45,949 nucleotides of DNA from NCBI GenBank assembly GCA_018268415.1, contig JAFDWO010000027.1, positions 1 through 45,949 of the forward strand. Direction: 5' to 3'. The notes below the pieces were generated by a model. It did no database searches. It was not told the origin of the DNA and saw nothing but the letters and a program-made list of their open reading frames with translations. Each line of letters begins with the position of its first letter. Position 1 is the stretch's first letter. The translations under genes were made by a program, and so were the position numbers. This document shows positions 25,300 through 34,363 of the stretch, piece after piece. The DNA comes from Actinomycetota bacterium (GTDB lineage: Bacteria; Actinomycetota; Thermoleophilia; Solirubrobacterales; 70-9).

Positions 25300-26127
25300 T
25301 CAGGGGAGTCTCTTCGCGTCGGCGCGTCCCCTCCAAGCCTCCCCCAGGCCATGCAGCGAGAATCCGAACGCCTCCGCGGTCGCGCGGGGATCGCTCGTCG
25401 CGACGTTGTCCTGGAGCAGGAGGTCGACCAGCTCGGGAGTCAGCGCCGGACTGAGGTGCGCCAGGAGGCGGACGAGCGGGGCGGGGACATGACGGAGTGA
25501 CGCCTCGCCGCCATTGAGGGTCCGCACCAGCTGGTCGAGGGACATCGTCTCCGGGCCGGCGAGCTCGAAGGTGCCCGGCTGGGGCTCGGGCCGGGTCGTC
25601 GCGGCGACGACGGCCTCGACGACGTCCTGCAGCAGCAGCGGCGCGATCAGTTGACGGCCGTTGCCGGGCACCGTGACGCGACGGCCCTGCCTGGCGATGA
25701 ACGGCGTCGCGGTCGGCCCGGGGCGCCCGGGCGGCCCGAAGATGTGGACACAACGAAAGATCGTGACCGGCACGCCCGTCGCCTCGAGGGCCCGCTCGGC
25801 CAGGCCCTTGGTGCGCAGGTAGGCGTTCGGCGAGCCGGGGTCGGCGCCGACATAGCTGAGAAAGACGACGCGGCCCGCGCCCGACGCGCGGACGGCGGCC
25901 GCCACGACCTCGCTGGTCGCCACGTTCGCCGACTCGTAGGTGTCCCCGCGGCGCGGTCGGAGAGCGCCGGCGAGGTGGAGGACGACGCTCGCGCCCGCGA
26001 TCGCCGGCGCCCAGTCGGTCGCCCGGGAGAGGGGGACGACCGCGCGCCCCGAATCGGCGAGGCGACGACAGACCTCGGTCCCAACCTGGCCGGAGGCACC
26101 GGTGACGGCGATCGTGGCCGCTTGCAT
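25300..26127 (-). CDS. NAD(P)H-binding protein, atypical SDR (NmrA/NDUFA9-like)
   Basis: A 275-residue protein with an extended-SDR dinucleotide motif (IAVTGASGQVGTEVCRRLA) and the family's YLRTKGLAERALEATG segment, in which the catalytic Tyr-x3-Lys pattern is altered. Such proteins act as redox sensors or as reductases and isomerases; the function is not assigned. The ATG at 26,127 fits the conserved N-terminus; upstream in-frame starts would add up to 33 residues. It is transcribed divergently from the phosphoketolase operon and is probably outside the catabolic island. Confidence 0.85.
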   Translation of the reverse strand: MQAATIAVTGASGQVGTEVCRRLADSGRAVVPLSRATDWAPAIAGASVVLHLAGALRPRRGDTYESANVATSEVVAAAVRASGAGRVVFLSYVGADPGSPNAYLRTKGLAERALEATGVPVTIFRCVHIFGPPGRPGPTATPFIARQGRRVTVPGNGRQLIAPLLLQDVVEAVVAATTRPEPQPGTFELAGPETMSLDQLVRTLNGGEASLRHVPAPLVRLLAHLSPALTPELVDLLLQDNVATSDPRATAEAFGFSLHGLGEAWRGRADAKRLP

Positions 26128-26237
26128 CGGTCCGAGGGTAAAGGGAGTCACGAGGCCGGCCATCCGGGGTTTCCCGCAGGGATCCGGGGCCGCGGCGCGG
26201 ACGCACGGAGACCGAGGCTGAGGCACAATCGCGGGGA

Positions 26238-28592
26238 ATGTCCGAGATCAGCGAGCAGGAACTGGACGGACTACTCGCCTACTGGGAGGCGGCCAACTAC
26301 CTGACCGTCGCCCAGATCTACCTGCGGGACAACCCGTTGCTGCGGGAACCGCTGCGGCCCGAGCAGATCAAGCCACGGTTGCTCGGCCACTGGGGGACCT
26401 CGCCGGGGCTGAACCTCGTCTACGCCCAGCTCAACCGCCTGATCCGGCGGACCGACCGCGAGGTGCTCTACGTCGCGGGGCCCGGCCACGGCGGCCCGGC
26501 CGTCGTCGCCAACGTCTACCTCGAGGGCACCTACTCGGAGGCGTTCCCGGAGATCACCGCCGACGCGGACGGCCTGCGGCGCCTGGTCCGCCAATTCTCG
26601 ACGCCGGGCGGGATCCCCAGCCACGTCAGCGTGCCGACGCCGGGCTCGATCCACGAGGGCGGCGAGCTCGGTTATGCCCTCGTCCACGCCTTCGGCGCCG
26701 CGTTCGACAACCCCGACCTGCTGGTCGCCTGCGTGGTCGGCGACGGCGAGGCGGAGACCGCGCCGCTCGAGGGCTCCTGGAAGGGGGTCCGTTATCTGAA
26801 CCCGGCGCGGGACGGCGCCGTGCTGCCGATCCTGCACCTGAACGAATACAAGATCTCCGGTCCCACCGTGCTCGGTCGGGCGCGCGAGGAGGAGATCGCG
26901 AGCCTGCTGGCGGGCCATGGCTACGAGGCCCGGTTCGTCGAGGGCGACGACCCGCGCCGGGTCCACGCCGAGTTCGCCGCCACCCTCGATGCCTGCCACG
27001 AGCGGATCTTCGAGATCCAGCGCCGGGCGCGCGAGGAGGGCGCGTCGGAGCGGCCGACCTGGCCCGCGATCGTCCTGCGGACGCCGAAGGGCTGGACCGG
27101 GCCGAAGGAGGTCGACGGCGTCCCGGTCGAGGGCACCTTCCGCGCCCACCAGGTCCCCCTCCCCGGGGTGCGCGAGAACCCTGCGCACCTGGCGCAGCTC
27201 GAGGAGTGGATGCGCGGCTACCGGCCCGAGGAGCGCTTCGACGACGGCGGGCGGTTGGTCGCGGAGCTCGCGGCCCTGGCACCGGTCGGCGACCGGCGGA
27301 TGGGCTCCTCCCCGCACGGCAACGGGGGGCGCCTGCTGAGGGCGCTGGAGATCCCCGACACGGCGGCCTACGCGCTCGAGGTCGCCGGGCCGGGGAGCGG
27401 GCGGGCGGAATCGACGCGGCAACTGGGCGCGCTCCTGCGCGACGTCTACCGGGCCAACGAGGAGAGTGCGAACTTCCGCCTCTTCTGTCCCGACGAGACG
27501 AACTCGAACCGGCTCGGCGCCGTCTTCGAGGTCACCGACCGGTGCCTGCTCGACGCCCGTCCCGACGACGAGCACGTCTCCCCCGCCGGGCGGGTGATGG
27601 AGGTGCTCTCCGAGCACAACTGCCAGGGCTGGCTCGAGGGCTACCTGCTGAGCGGCCGTCATGGCCTGTTCGCCACCTACGAGGCCTTCGCGATGGTCTC
27701 TGCCTCGATGGCGATCCAGCACGCCAAGTGGCTGGAGGCGGCCGGCGAGGTGCCCTGGCGCGAGCCGGTCGCCGCGCTGAACATCCTCCTCACCTCGACC
27801 TGCTGGCGCAACGACCACAACGGCTTCAGCCACCAGGGCCCGGGGCTGATCGACACGATGATCGCGATGAAGGGCGAGGTCGTCCGCGTCTACTTCCCGC
27901 CCGACGCCAACTGCCTGCTCTCGGTCGCCAACCACTGCCTGCGCAGCCGCGACTACGTCAACCTGATCGTGATCGACAAGCAACCCCAGCTCCAGTACCT
28001 GGGGTACGAGGAGGCCTTCGCCCACTGCGCCAAGGGCGCCTCGCGCTGGGACTGGGCGAGCACCGACGACGGCGGCGACCCCGACGTCGTCCTCGGCTGC
28101 GCCGGCGACGTGCCGACGATGGAGACCCTGGCCGCCGCCGCGCTGATCCGCGAGCGGGCGCCGGAGCTGCGGGTCAGGGTCGTCAACGTCGTCGACCTGA
28201 TGGCGCTGTTCCCGCCCGACGTCCATCCCCACGGGCTCTCGGGGTCTGATTTCGCCGCGCTCTTCGGCACCGAGACCGAGGTCGTGATGGCGTTCCACGG
28301 GTACGCCCGGGCGCTCCACCAACTGCTGCACGGCCGCCCCGATCCGGCCCGCTTCCACGTCCACGGCTTCAACGAGCAGGGGACGACGACGACCCCCTTC
28401 GACATGGTCGTGCTGAACCGGATGAGCCGTTATCACCTGGTGCTCGACGCCCTCGACCGCGCGCCGCGGGCGGTCGAGGGCGCGGGCGCGCTGCGCGATC
28501 ACTGCGCGGAGATGCTCGCGCGCCACCACGACTATGTGCGCGAGCACCTCGAGGACATGCCGGAGATCAGCGGCTGGACCTGGCAGGGTTGA
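26238..28592 (+). CDS. xfp: Phosphoketolase (xylulose-5-P/fructose-6-P)
   Basis: A 784-residue thiamine-diphosphate enzyme of full family length. N-terminal GPGHGGPAVVANVYLEGTY, the ThDP motif GDGEAETAPLEGSW ending in HLN, HEGGELGYAL and the C-terminal FNEQGTTTTPFDMVVLN are all hallmarks. It splits sugar phosphates with phosphate into acetyl-phosphate and glyceraldehyde-3-P or erythrose-4-P. The start has GCGGGGA directly upstream. The acetate kinase gene begins 5 bp after its stop, so acetyl-phosphate would be turned into acetate and ATP. Confidence 0.97.
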   Translation: MSEISEQELDGLLAYWEAANYLTVAQIYLRDNPLLREPLRPEQIKPRLLGHWGTSPGLNLVYAQLNRLIRRTDREVLYVAGPGHGGPAVVANVYLEGTYSEAFPEITADADGLRRLVRQFSTPGGIPSHVSVPTPGSIHEGGELGYALVHAFGAAFDNPDLLVACVVGDGEAETAPLEGSWKGVRYLNPARDGAVLPILHLNEYKISGPTVLGRAREEEIASLLAGHGYEARFVEGDDPRRVHAEFAATLDACHERIFEIQRRAREEGASERPTWPAIVLRTPKGWTGPKEVDGVPVEGTFRAHQVPLPGVRENPAHLAQLEEWMRGYRPEERFDDGGRLVAELAALAPVGDRRMGSSPHGNGGRLLRALEIPDTAAYALEVAGPGSGRAESTRQLGALLRDVYRANEESANFRLFCPDETNSNRLGAVFEVTDRCLLDARPDDEHVSPAGRVMEVLSEHNCQGWLEGYLLSGRHGLFATYEAFAMVSASMAIQHAKWLEAAGEVPWREPVAALNILLTSTCWRNDHNGFSHQGPGLIDTMIAMKGEVVRVYFPPDANCLLSVANHCLRSRDYVNLIVIDKQPQLQYLGYEEAFAHCAKGASRWDWASTDDGGDPDVVLGCAGDVPTMETLAAAALIRERAPELRVRVVNVVDLMALFPPDVHPHGLSGSDFAALFGTETEVVMAFHGYARALHQLLHGRPDPARFHVHGFNEQGTTTTPFDMVVLNRMSRYHLVLDALDRAPRAVEGAGALRDHCAEMLARHHDYVREHLEDMPEISGWTWQG

Positions 28593-28596
28593 GCCG

Positions 28597-29706
28597 ATGG
28601 GTCCCGCGGACGGGCCGATCCTCACCGTCAACGTCGGCTCCTCGAGCCTGAAGCTCTCCGTGCTCGACACCGCGGACGCGACCGTATGGGCGCGCGCCCT
28701 CGACTGGGCCGAGGGCGAGGCGCTGCCGACGGCGGAGCTGGAGGAGGCGCTCGCCGCGGCGCCGGGCCTCCTCGCCGGCGGCCACCGCGTGGTCCACGGC
28801 GCCGACCGCTTCACCGGCCCGGCAACCATCGACGCGGAGGTCGAGGGCGCGATCGAGGCGCTCGCCGACCTGGCGCCCCTCCACAACCCGCGGGCGCTGG
28901 CGGCGATCCGGGCGCTCCGCGCCCTGCGGCCGGACCTCCCCGCCGTCGCCTGCTTCGACACCGCCTTCCACGCCGGGCTGCCCGCGGAGGCCGCGACCTA
29001 CGCCATCCCCGCGACCTGGTCTTCCCCGTACGCGCTGCGCCGCTACGGCTTCCATGGTCTTTCGCACGCCTACGCGAGCCGGCGGGCGGCCGAGCTCCTC
29101 GGTCGCCCGGTCGAGTCCTTGCGCGTCGTCACCGCCCACCTCGGCGCGGGCGCCTCCCTGGCCGCCGTCGCGGGCGGGCGCTCAGTCGACACGACGATGG
29201 GCTTCACGCCGCTCGAGGGGCTGGTGATGGCGACCCGCTCGGGCTCGCTCGATCCCGGCTTGCTGCTCTGGATGCAGCGGGCGGGCGGGCACGACGCGGC
29301 CGCCCTGGAGCGGGAGCTCGACGGCGAGGCCGGGATGCTCGGCCTCTGCGGCCATGCCGACATGCGCGACGTGGTCGAGCTGGCCCACCAGGGCGAGGAG
29401 GGCTGTCGCACCGCCCTCGACGTCTATCTGCACCGCCTGGCCGCCGGCATCGCGGCGATGGCCGCCGCGATGAACGGCCTCGACGCCCTCACCTTCGCCG
29501 GCGGCGTCGGCGAGGGCTCCGCCCGCGTGCGCCGCGACGCCTGCGCCCGCCTCGGCTTCCTCGGGATCCTCCCGGAGCCCGACTCGGACCCCGTCCCCGG
29601 GAGCGACACGATCCTCTCCACCGGCCCCGCCCCCGTCCTCCTGATCCGCGCCCGCGAGGACGTCGAGATCGCCCGCCAGACCAGAGCCTGCCTCGCCGCG
29701 GCCTGA
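28597..29706 (+). CDS. ackA: Acetate kinase
   Basis: A 369-residue acetokinase, slightly shorter than the usual 390-400. Motifs: ILTVNVGSSSLKLSVLD, GHRVVHGAD, CFDTAFHAGLP, YGFHGLSHAYASRRAAELLG, AHLGAGASLAAVAGG, DTTMGFTPLEGLVMATRSG and FAGGVGEGSA. It transfers phosphate from acetyl-phosphate to ADP. It is the second gene of the phosphoketolase operon; no phosphotransacetylase gene is seen here. ATG 28,597 follows the phosphoketolase stop closely and matches the conserved start. Confidence 0.96.
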   Translation: MGPADGPILTVNVGSSSLKLSVLDTADATVWARALDWAEGEALPTAELEEALAAAPGLLAGGHRVVHGADRFTGPATIDAEVEGAIEALADLAPLHNPRALAAIRALRALRPDLPAVACFDTAFHAGLPAEAATYAIPATWSSPYALRRYGFHGLSHAYASRRAAELLGRPVESLRVVTAHLGAGASLAAVAGGRSVDTTMGFTPLEGLVMATRSGSLDPGLLLWMQRAGGHDAAALERELDGEAGMLGLCGHADMRDVVELAHQGEEGCRTALDVYLHRLAAGIAAMAAAMNGLDALTFAGGVGEGSARVRRDACARLGFLGILPEPDSDPVPGSDTILSTGPAPVLLIRAREDVEIARQTRACLAAA

Positions 29707-29731
29707 TCCTTCATCCCCATGGCGGATCCGG

Positions 29732-29777
29732 CGCTCGCTGAGTTGAGGGCGCCATGGCGCCCTCAACTCAGCGAGCG
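29732..29777. terminator. 46-bp perfect palindrome between convergent genes
   Basis: A perfect inverted repeat with 23-nt arms and no loop, centred on GGCGCCATGGCGCC. It sits 25 bp after the acetate kinase stop and 10 bp before the 3' end of the convergent secreted-protein gene, so it can serve as a bidirectional terminator. It resembles the long perfect hairpins at 34 kb and 45.7 kb in design but not in sequence. Confidence 0.75.
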
Positions 29778-29787
29778 TCCGGCGCCC

Positions 29788-31410
29788 CTACTTACAGGTG
29801 GTGACCGTCGTCTTCAGCGTCTTCGCGATGGTGCTGCGGCGGTGGCCCAGGTGGAGGTTGACACTGATCCTGGCGGAGAGCGACAGGGCGGCGCCCTTCC
29901 CGAGGCCCCTGGTCGCGAAGGCGGCTTCGAACGGCTTGCGCCTGTCGGTCGTGATCTTCTTCCTGCCGAGGAAGAAGATCACTTCCTTCACCGTGTAGCT
30001 CGCTTTGTGGGCTTGTGAGCCCTTGCGCTTCACCGCCACCTTGGCTTTGAAGACCTGGCCGCCGGGGACGCAGTCCTTGGGCGTGGTGAGTTCGCCGACG
30101 AGGCCGTGGCCAAGCGGGCCGGTGACCGCCGCCGGCGTTCCGCTACCGCCCCTTCTCGGCGCCTTCGGGGTCGTGCTCGCACCGGCCGACGGGCCCCCTC
30201 CCCCGCTGCTGCCTCCCCCACCGGACGAGGGCGGACCCGGCGGCGCCGGTTCGCCGGGAGCCAGCGGCAGGACGAAGTCGTGCCCGTTGTCGTTGTCCCA
30301 GTAGGAAAGCCAGCCGTCTCCGGCTGCGGTGGTGGCGATGCGCATTTCGCGGTAGGCGTGTTCGGGCAGGGTCTGGGGGTTGCTGAAGCTCATGTTGGAG
30401 GCGTCGGTGGCGTAGCGGTAATGGAAGCCGTCGAAGCCCCCGTAGGCGAGGTGGAGGAGGCCGGCAGAGTCCTCGGAGAGGGCGAACCTTTCGACCCCGG
30501 GCGGGCTGATCGGGGTCGGCGCTTCGAAGCCGATGCCGTTGAAGTGCTGCGCGACCACGGCGCCGTCGCCGGGACGGACGTAGGCGACGTAGAGGCCGTT
30601 CGGGCCGGTCGCCATCCGCACCTGGTCACCGCCGCCGACCGCTTCGCCGATCTTCAGCGGCGCCGACCAACCGGCGGGCGACTGGATCGAGGCGGGCGTG
30701 CCGCTGCCGCCGACATAGCGGCGCCAGAGCACCGCGTCTTCCTGCGACTGGTCGATGTAGGCGAGCGAGAGGAGCGAGCCCTGGACCGAGATCGTCGCGT
30801 CGCTGGTCGAGTCGGTGGTGAGGTGGAAGGTCGAGCCGGGCCCGCTCGCCGCGGTCAGGCCGGTGGCGGCGAGGGCCGGGGCGACCGAGGGGCCGGTGCC
30901 CACCGTGACGATCACGGCAACGCTCGGGTTGACCGTCCCGGGCGGCGCGAGGACCGCCTGGCCGAAGTCGAGCTGGGCACCGGGGATGCCTTCGGTCGTC
31001 CCCAACGTCGTCGCCGCGCCGAACGGCTCGCCACTCCAGAGGAAGTGGCCTTCGGCGGCGGCGCCTTTGGCGCGGGTCTGGAGGATGCGGACCACGTTGC
31101 CTTCGACCAGGGGCTGGTTGGCGACGTCGGCTTTGAATTCCGGCGCCGGATTGGTCAGTACCGCCGCGGCCGAGCAGCCGCCGGCGCCGGGGTCGACCCG
31201 GCAGTAGTGGAGCGTGTCGACCCCGGGCGCTTCTTCGGCGGCGAAGGTGAGCGCGGCGCTGCCGGCCGCAGTGAGCGCGAGGCCGGGACCGGCGCTGTCG
31301 GCGAGGCCGAGGTCGATCGGGGTCGCGGCGAGCGCCCCGGCCGAGACGCCCATCAGCAGGAGCATCATCGCCAGAGGTGCGGCCACGGCCGTGATCGAGG
31401 ATCGACGCAT
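29788..31410 (-). CDS. Secreted beta-propeller-like protein of unknown function
   Basis: A 540-residue exported protein. It has a signal peptide (MRRSSITAVAAPLAMMLLLM, with cleavage likely after AGALA), a body of repeated WSAPLKIGEA and GLYVAYVRPGDG-type strands resembling a propeller/sialidase-like fold, and a Gly/Ser/Pro-rich linker near residues 390-425. A basic C-terminal domain of about 110 residues (VPGGQVFKAKVAV, EVIFFLGRKKITTD) contains one Cys pair. I do not recognise a function. A 22-bp motif shared with the other secreted-protein gene lies 34 bp upstream of the start. Confidence 0.8.
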   Translation of the reverse strand: MRRSSITAVAAPLAMMLLLMGVSAGALAATPIDLGLADSAGPGLALTAAGSAALTFAAEEAPGVDTLHYCRVDPGAGGCSAAAVLTNPAPEFKADVANQPLVEGNVVRILQTRAKGAAAEGHFLWSGEPFGAATTLGTTEGIPGAQLDFGQAVLAPPGTVNPSVAVIVTVGTGPSVAPALAATGLTAASGPGSTFHLTTDSTSDATISVQGSLLSLAYIDQSQEDAVLWRRYVGGSGTPASIQSPAGWSAPLKIGEAVGGGDQVRMATGPNGLYVAYVRPGDGAVVAQHFNGIGFEAPTPISPPGVERFALSEDSAGLLHLAYGGFDGFHYRYATDASNMSFSNPQTLPEHAYREMRIATTAAGDGWLSYWDNDNGHDFVLPLAPGEPAPPGPPSSGGGGSSGGGGPSAGASTTPKAPRRGGSGTPAAVTGPLGHGLVGELTTPKDCVPGGQVFKAKVAVKRKGSQAHKASYTVKEVIFFLGRKKITTDRRKPFEAAFATRGLGKGAALSLSARISVNLHLGHRRSTIAKTLKTTVTTCK

Positions 31411-31444
31411 CGCCGCGCATGCTGCTGTGCCCCGGCCCCGCCCA

Positions 31445-31466
31445 CAATGGGGAATCTTGCCTACGC
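31445..31466 (-). promoter_or_regulatory. 22-bp motif upstream of the propeller gene (copy 1)
   Basis: On the minus strand it reads GCG then TAGGCAAGATTCCCCATTG. It matches the copy at 32,540-32,561 at 20 of 22 positions, and each copy points toward the neighbouring secreted-protein gene at similar spacing (34 and 32 bp to the start codon). It overlaps the end of the luxR gene. It may be the binding site of that regulator. Confidence 0.45.
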
Positions 31467-32543
31467 GACGGTGTGGACGAGTGCGGCGGCGGCCGTCCGG
31501 TTGCTCACCCCGAGCCGCTCGAGGATGTGCTCGACGTGGTGGCCGACGGTGCGCACGCTGATCCCGAGCCGGTGGGCGATCTCGGCGTCCGACCGCCCCT
31601 CGCCGAGCAGCGCGAGGACCTCGGCCTGGCGGCGCGTGACCGGCAGCGCGTCCATCAGCTGCGCCGGCGTGGGTGGCCCCGTGTGCCGCTCCCGCAGCAC
31701 CAAGAGCCGCTCGCCGGCGGAGGCGCCTGCCAGGAGGACCTCGAGGTGGCGATCGGCACGATCACGGACGAGCCGCGGGGCGCCGACGGCGGTGCGGGAC
31801 GCCTCGACCCACTCGCTGAGCTCGACGGGCAGGAGCTCCGCCCCGGGGCGCGACCCGAACCAGCGGCGCATAACCTCCTCGGCGCGCGGATCGGCGGCGG
31901 CGATGCGGCCATCGGAGCCCACCATCACCACGCACGCCCCGACGTGCTCCAGCCCGCGTTCGAGCGCCGCGCGCCGGCGGTCGGCCTCCTGGCCCTGCTC
32001 CAGGCGCGCGTAGGCGGCCCGCAGGTGCGGCGCCAGCACCTCCAGCAGCTCCCGTTCGCGCTCGCCGAAGGCGCGGTCCACCCGGTGCACGGTGAGGACC
32101 GCGGTCCGCCGACCGTCCCCGGCCAGCTGCAGCGAGAGCTCGCCGCGCAACCCGAGGCGCCGGTAGGCGGAGTAGATCCCGAGCTTGCGCCACTCGCGCG
32201 CGGAGAGGAAGTCCGCGTAGCTCAGCACCTGCTGGTCGGGACGGACCAGCCGGCGCGAGAAGACCGGGTGCTGGTGCCAGTGGGTCGCCCAGTCGGCCAG
32301 GGCGTCGGCGTCGAACGCGTAGGGGTAGGTGATCTGCGGCAATACCCCGATCGCCTCCTCGTCGCCGCCCCGACGCAGTTCGCCGGCACCGAGGTACTCG
32401 GCCCCGATCAGGTCCGGCATCCCGAGCAGAACCGCCTCCAGGTCGGCGGGGCTCCCGCAGCCCGCGAGGTCGGCGGCGACCGCGAGCGCGGCGCGCACCT
32501 CGGTTGCCGCGAGCGCTCCCGCCGAAGTCATGGGTCTCAGCAT
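31461..32543 (-). CDS. LuxR-family transcriptional regulator
   Basis: A 360-residue regulator. The last 60 residues are a LuxR-type helix-turn-helix (VTRRQAEVLALLGEGRSDAE, IAHRLGISVRTVGHHVEHIL). The N-terminal part (about residues 20-165) looks like a GAF-type sensor, and about residues 185-290 may be a PAS-like region (VVMVGSDGRIAAADPRAEEV). It is not a two-component receiver. ATG 32,543 has GGGGAA 8 bp upstream; ATG 32,531 is the alternative. The gene is bracketed by two inverted copies of a 22-bp motif, which suggests it controls the two flanking secreted-protein genes and itself. Confidence 0.88.
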   Translation of the reverse strand: MLRPMTSAGALAATEVRAALAVAADLAGCGSPADLEAVLLGMPDLIGAEYLGAGELRRGGDEEAIGVLPQITYPYAFDADALADWATHWHQHPVFSRRLVRPDQQVLSYADFLSAREWRKLGIYSAYRRLGLRGELSLQLAGDGRRTAVLTVHRVDRAFGERERELLEVLAPHLRAAYARLEQGQEADRRRAALERGLEHVGACVVMVGSDGRIAAADPRAEEVMRRWFGSRPGAELLPVELSEWVEASRTAVGAPRLVRDRADRHLEVLLAGASAGERLLVLRERHTGPPTPAQLMDALPVTRRQAEVLALLGEGRSDAEIAHRLGISVRTVGHHVEHILERLGVSNRTAAAALVHTVA

Positions 32544-32561
32544 AGGCAGGATTCCCCATTG
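32540..32561 (+). promoter_or_regulatory. 22-bp motif upstream of the YWTD-repeat gene (copy 2)
   Basis: GCA then TAGGCAGGATTCCCCATTG. There is partial dyad symmetry (GCA..GG.........CC..TGC including the next base), as expected for a dimeric regulator. It overlaps the luxR start codon and its ribosome site on the other strand, and lies 32 bp before the GTG start of the next gene. Confidence 0.45.
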
Positions 32562-32593
32562 CGCACCGTGCACTGGACGTTGAGGCTGCGCGG

Positions 32594-33868
32594 GTGAACG
32601 TCTCCGCACGCAACGACCGCAGGGGGAGGCTGGTCCGGGTGGCCTGCCTGCTCACCGTATGCCTCGCCGGGACGCTGGCGATCCCGGCCGCCGCCGACGC
32701 ATATCTGTACTGGGCGAACGGGGCCACCGGGAGCATCGGGCGGGCGACGCTCGCCGGTACGGACGTCAACGTCGGCTACCTCGACGTGCCGAGCCGGCCG
32801 CAGGCGGTCGCCGTGGGAGGCGGCTACCTGTACTGGGCCGACCGCGGCACGAACTCGATCGGACGAGTCGGGCTCGACGGCTCCGACCCACTGCCGGAAT
32901 TCATCAGCGGCGCCAGCCTCCCGTCGGCGGTGGCGGTCGACTCCGCGCACATCTACTGGGTCAACAACACCGGCAGCAAGATCGGCCGCGCCAACCTGAA
33001 CGGCACCGGCGTCAACCAGTCGTTCATCACCGCCGAACCAGGCATACGCAGTCTCGCCGTGGACGCCAACCACATCTTCTGGGCACGCTTCACCTTCCCC
33101 AACGGCAACATCGGGCGTGCCAACCTCGACGGCACCGGCGTCAACCAGAACTTCATCCACGAAGCCGGCATCCCCAGCGGCCTCGCCTCCAACGGCACCT
33201 ACCTCTACTGGGTCGCCCCCCAGTACAGCGCGATCAGCCGGATCCGGGTCGACGGCTCCGAAGCGGACCCCCTCTTCATGACCGCGCAGAACGACGACTA
33301 CGGGATCGCGATCGACGGCTCGCACCTGTACTGGACGGAGCTCAACGCCGACGGGATCGGCCGCGCCAACCTCGACGGCACCGGGATCGAACCGAACTTC
33401 ATCGCCGGCCTCGGCGAACCGATCGCGTTGGCCGCCGACGCCCTCGCCCCGCCACCTCCTCCGGGCGTCCCGCCCGTGACTCCCCCCGGCACCGGTCCGT
33501 CAACCGACCCGGGCGCGGCGCCCGCGCCCCCGCCACCTGCACCGGCGAAGCCCGACAACGCCTTCCGGCTCACCCGGAAGCTGAAGTCGCGGAAGGGGAC
33601 CGCGACGCTGACCGCGACCGTGCCCGGCCCCGGCGCCCTCGTCCTCGGCGGAGCGGGGATCCAGAAGGTGTCGAAGCGAGCGGCGGGCGCCGGCGCGGTG
33701 AGCCTGGCGGTGAGGGCCACGGGTAAGGCCAAACGGACCCTGGCGACGGCCGGGTCGGTCGCGCTCGCGGCCAAGGTGACCTTCACCCCGACCGGCGGCG
33801 CCCCCAGCACCGCCACGGTGAAGCTGACGCTGAAGCTCGCGCCCCGCGCGCGCGGATCGGTTGGTTGA
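32594..33868 (+). CDS. Secreted LDLR/YWTD-like beta-propeller protein with C-terminal Ig-like domain
   Basis: A 424-residue exported protein with a GTG start. It has a signal peptide of about 35 residues (ending AAADA) and six propeller repeats of about 43 residues, each with a YLYW- or IYW-type strand and a GxIGRANLDGTGVNQNFI-type strand, covering about residues 37-285. A Pro-rich linker follows (PPPPGVPPVTPPGTGP), then a C-terminal all-beta domain (GTATLTATVPGPGALVLGG, AKVTFTPTGG) common in secreted actinobacterial proteins. It resembles the DUF5050/YWTD family; the function is unknown. It is divergent from luxR. Confidence 0.88.
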   Translation: MNVSARNDRRGRLVRVACLLTVCLAGTLAIPAAADAYLYWANGATGSIGRATLAGTDVNVGYLDVPSRPQAVAVGGGYLYWADRGTNSIGRVGLDGSDPLPEFISGASLPSAVAVDSAHIYWVNNTGSKIGRANLNGTGVNQSFITAEPGIRSLAVDANHIFWARFTFPNGNIGRANLDGTGVNQNFIHEAGIPSGLASNGTYLYWVAPQYSAISRIRVDGSEADPLFMTAQNDDYGIAIDGSHLYWTELNADGIGRANLDGTGIEPNFIAGLGEPIALAADALAPPPPPGVPPVTPPGTGPSTDPGAAPAPPPPAPAKPDNAFRLTRKLKSRKGTATLTATVPGPGALVLGGAGIQKVSKRAAGAGAVSLAVRATGKAKRTLATAGSVALAAKVTFTPTGGAPSTATVKLTLKLAPRARGSVG

Positions 33869-34011
33869 TTCCACCATCCCGGAGGGGAGTGGCCGCCAGG
33901 AAGTGCCTCCCGGGCCTGGGCGGGGACGACGGCCGAGGGCCGCGATTCGCGATCGGGACGGCCGTCCGAGTTGCGGCGCGGTCCCGGCCGTCCCGGCGTT
34001 CCCGGGATCGC

Positions 34012-34056
34012 TCCGCTGTTCCTTATGGCGCCCAGGGCGCCATAAGGAACAGCGGA
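34012..34056. repeat. Perfect hairpin, 22-nt arms, 1-nt loop
   Basis: The arm begins TCCGCTGTTCCTTATGG and its inner part is CGCCC. The outer 17 nt are shared with the hairpin at 34,252, but the inner bases differ in both arms so that pairing is kept. Confidence 0.9.
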
Positions 34057-34114
34057 AGGGGCGGGACCGTCGAGGCGGGGCGGGCGCGACCCCGGCCCGT
34101 GCGCCCGTCCGAGG

Positions 34115-34165
34115 TGTTGATGGGCCGAAAACTCAAGCCCTGCTTGAGTTTTCGGCCCATCAACA
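34115..34165. repeat. Perfect hairpin, 24-nt arms, 3-nt loop
   Basis: The arm begins TGTTGATGGGCCGAAAAC and the loop is CCT. It occupies the place taken by an unrelated hairpin in the neighbouring tandem unit. Confidence 0.9.
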
Positions 34166-34251
34166 TGGGGGTGTGACGGAAGACGGACGTGGCCGGGCCG
34201 TGGCGGCCGTCCGAGATGCTGGGCGGTGCCGCGGCACCCTCCCGGGATCGC

Positions 34252-34296
34252 TCCGCTGTTCCTTATGGTCCCCTTGGGACCATAAGGAACAGCGGA
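34252..34296. repeat. Perfect hairpin, 21-nt arms, 3-nt loop
   Basis: The outer arm is identical to the 34,012 hairpin and the inner part is TCCC/GGGA around loop CTT. It is the counterpart of that hairpin in tandem unit 2. Confidence 0.9.
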
Positions 34297-34363
34297 AGGG
34301 ACGGGGCCGTCGTGTCCGGCCGAGGTGCCGGCGCGACCCCAACCGCCCCGCCCGTCCGAGATG

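Noticed and set aside
26271..28961. An 896-codon minus-strand open frame opposite phosphoketolase and acetate kinase
   Set aside because: The same kind of shadow; both plus-strand genes show complete family signatures.
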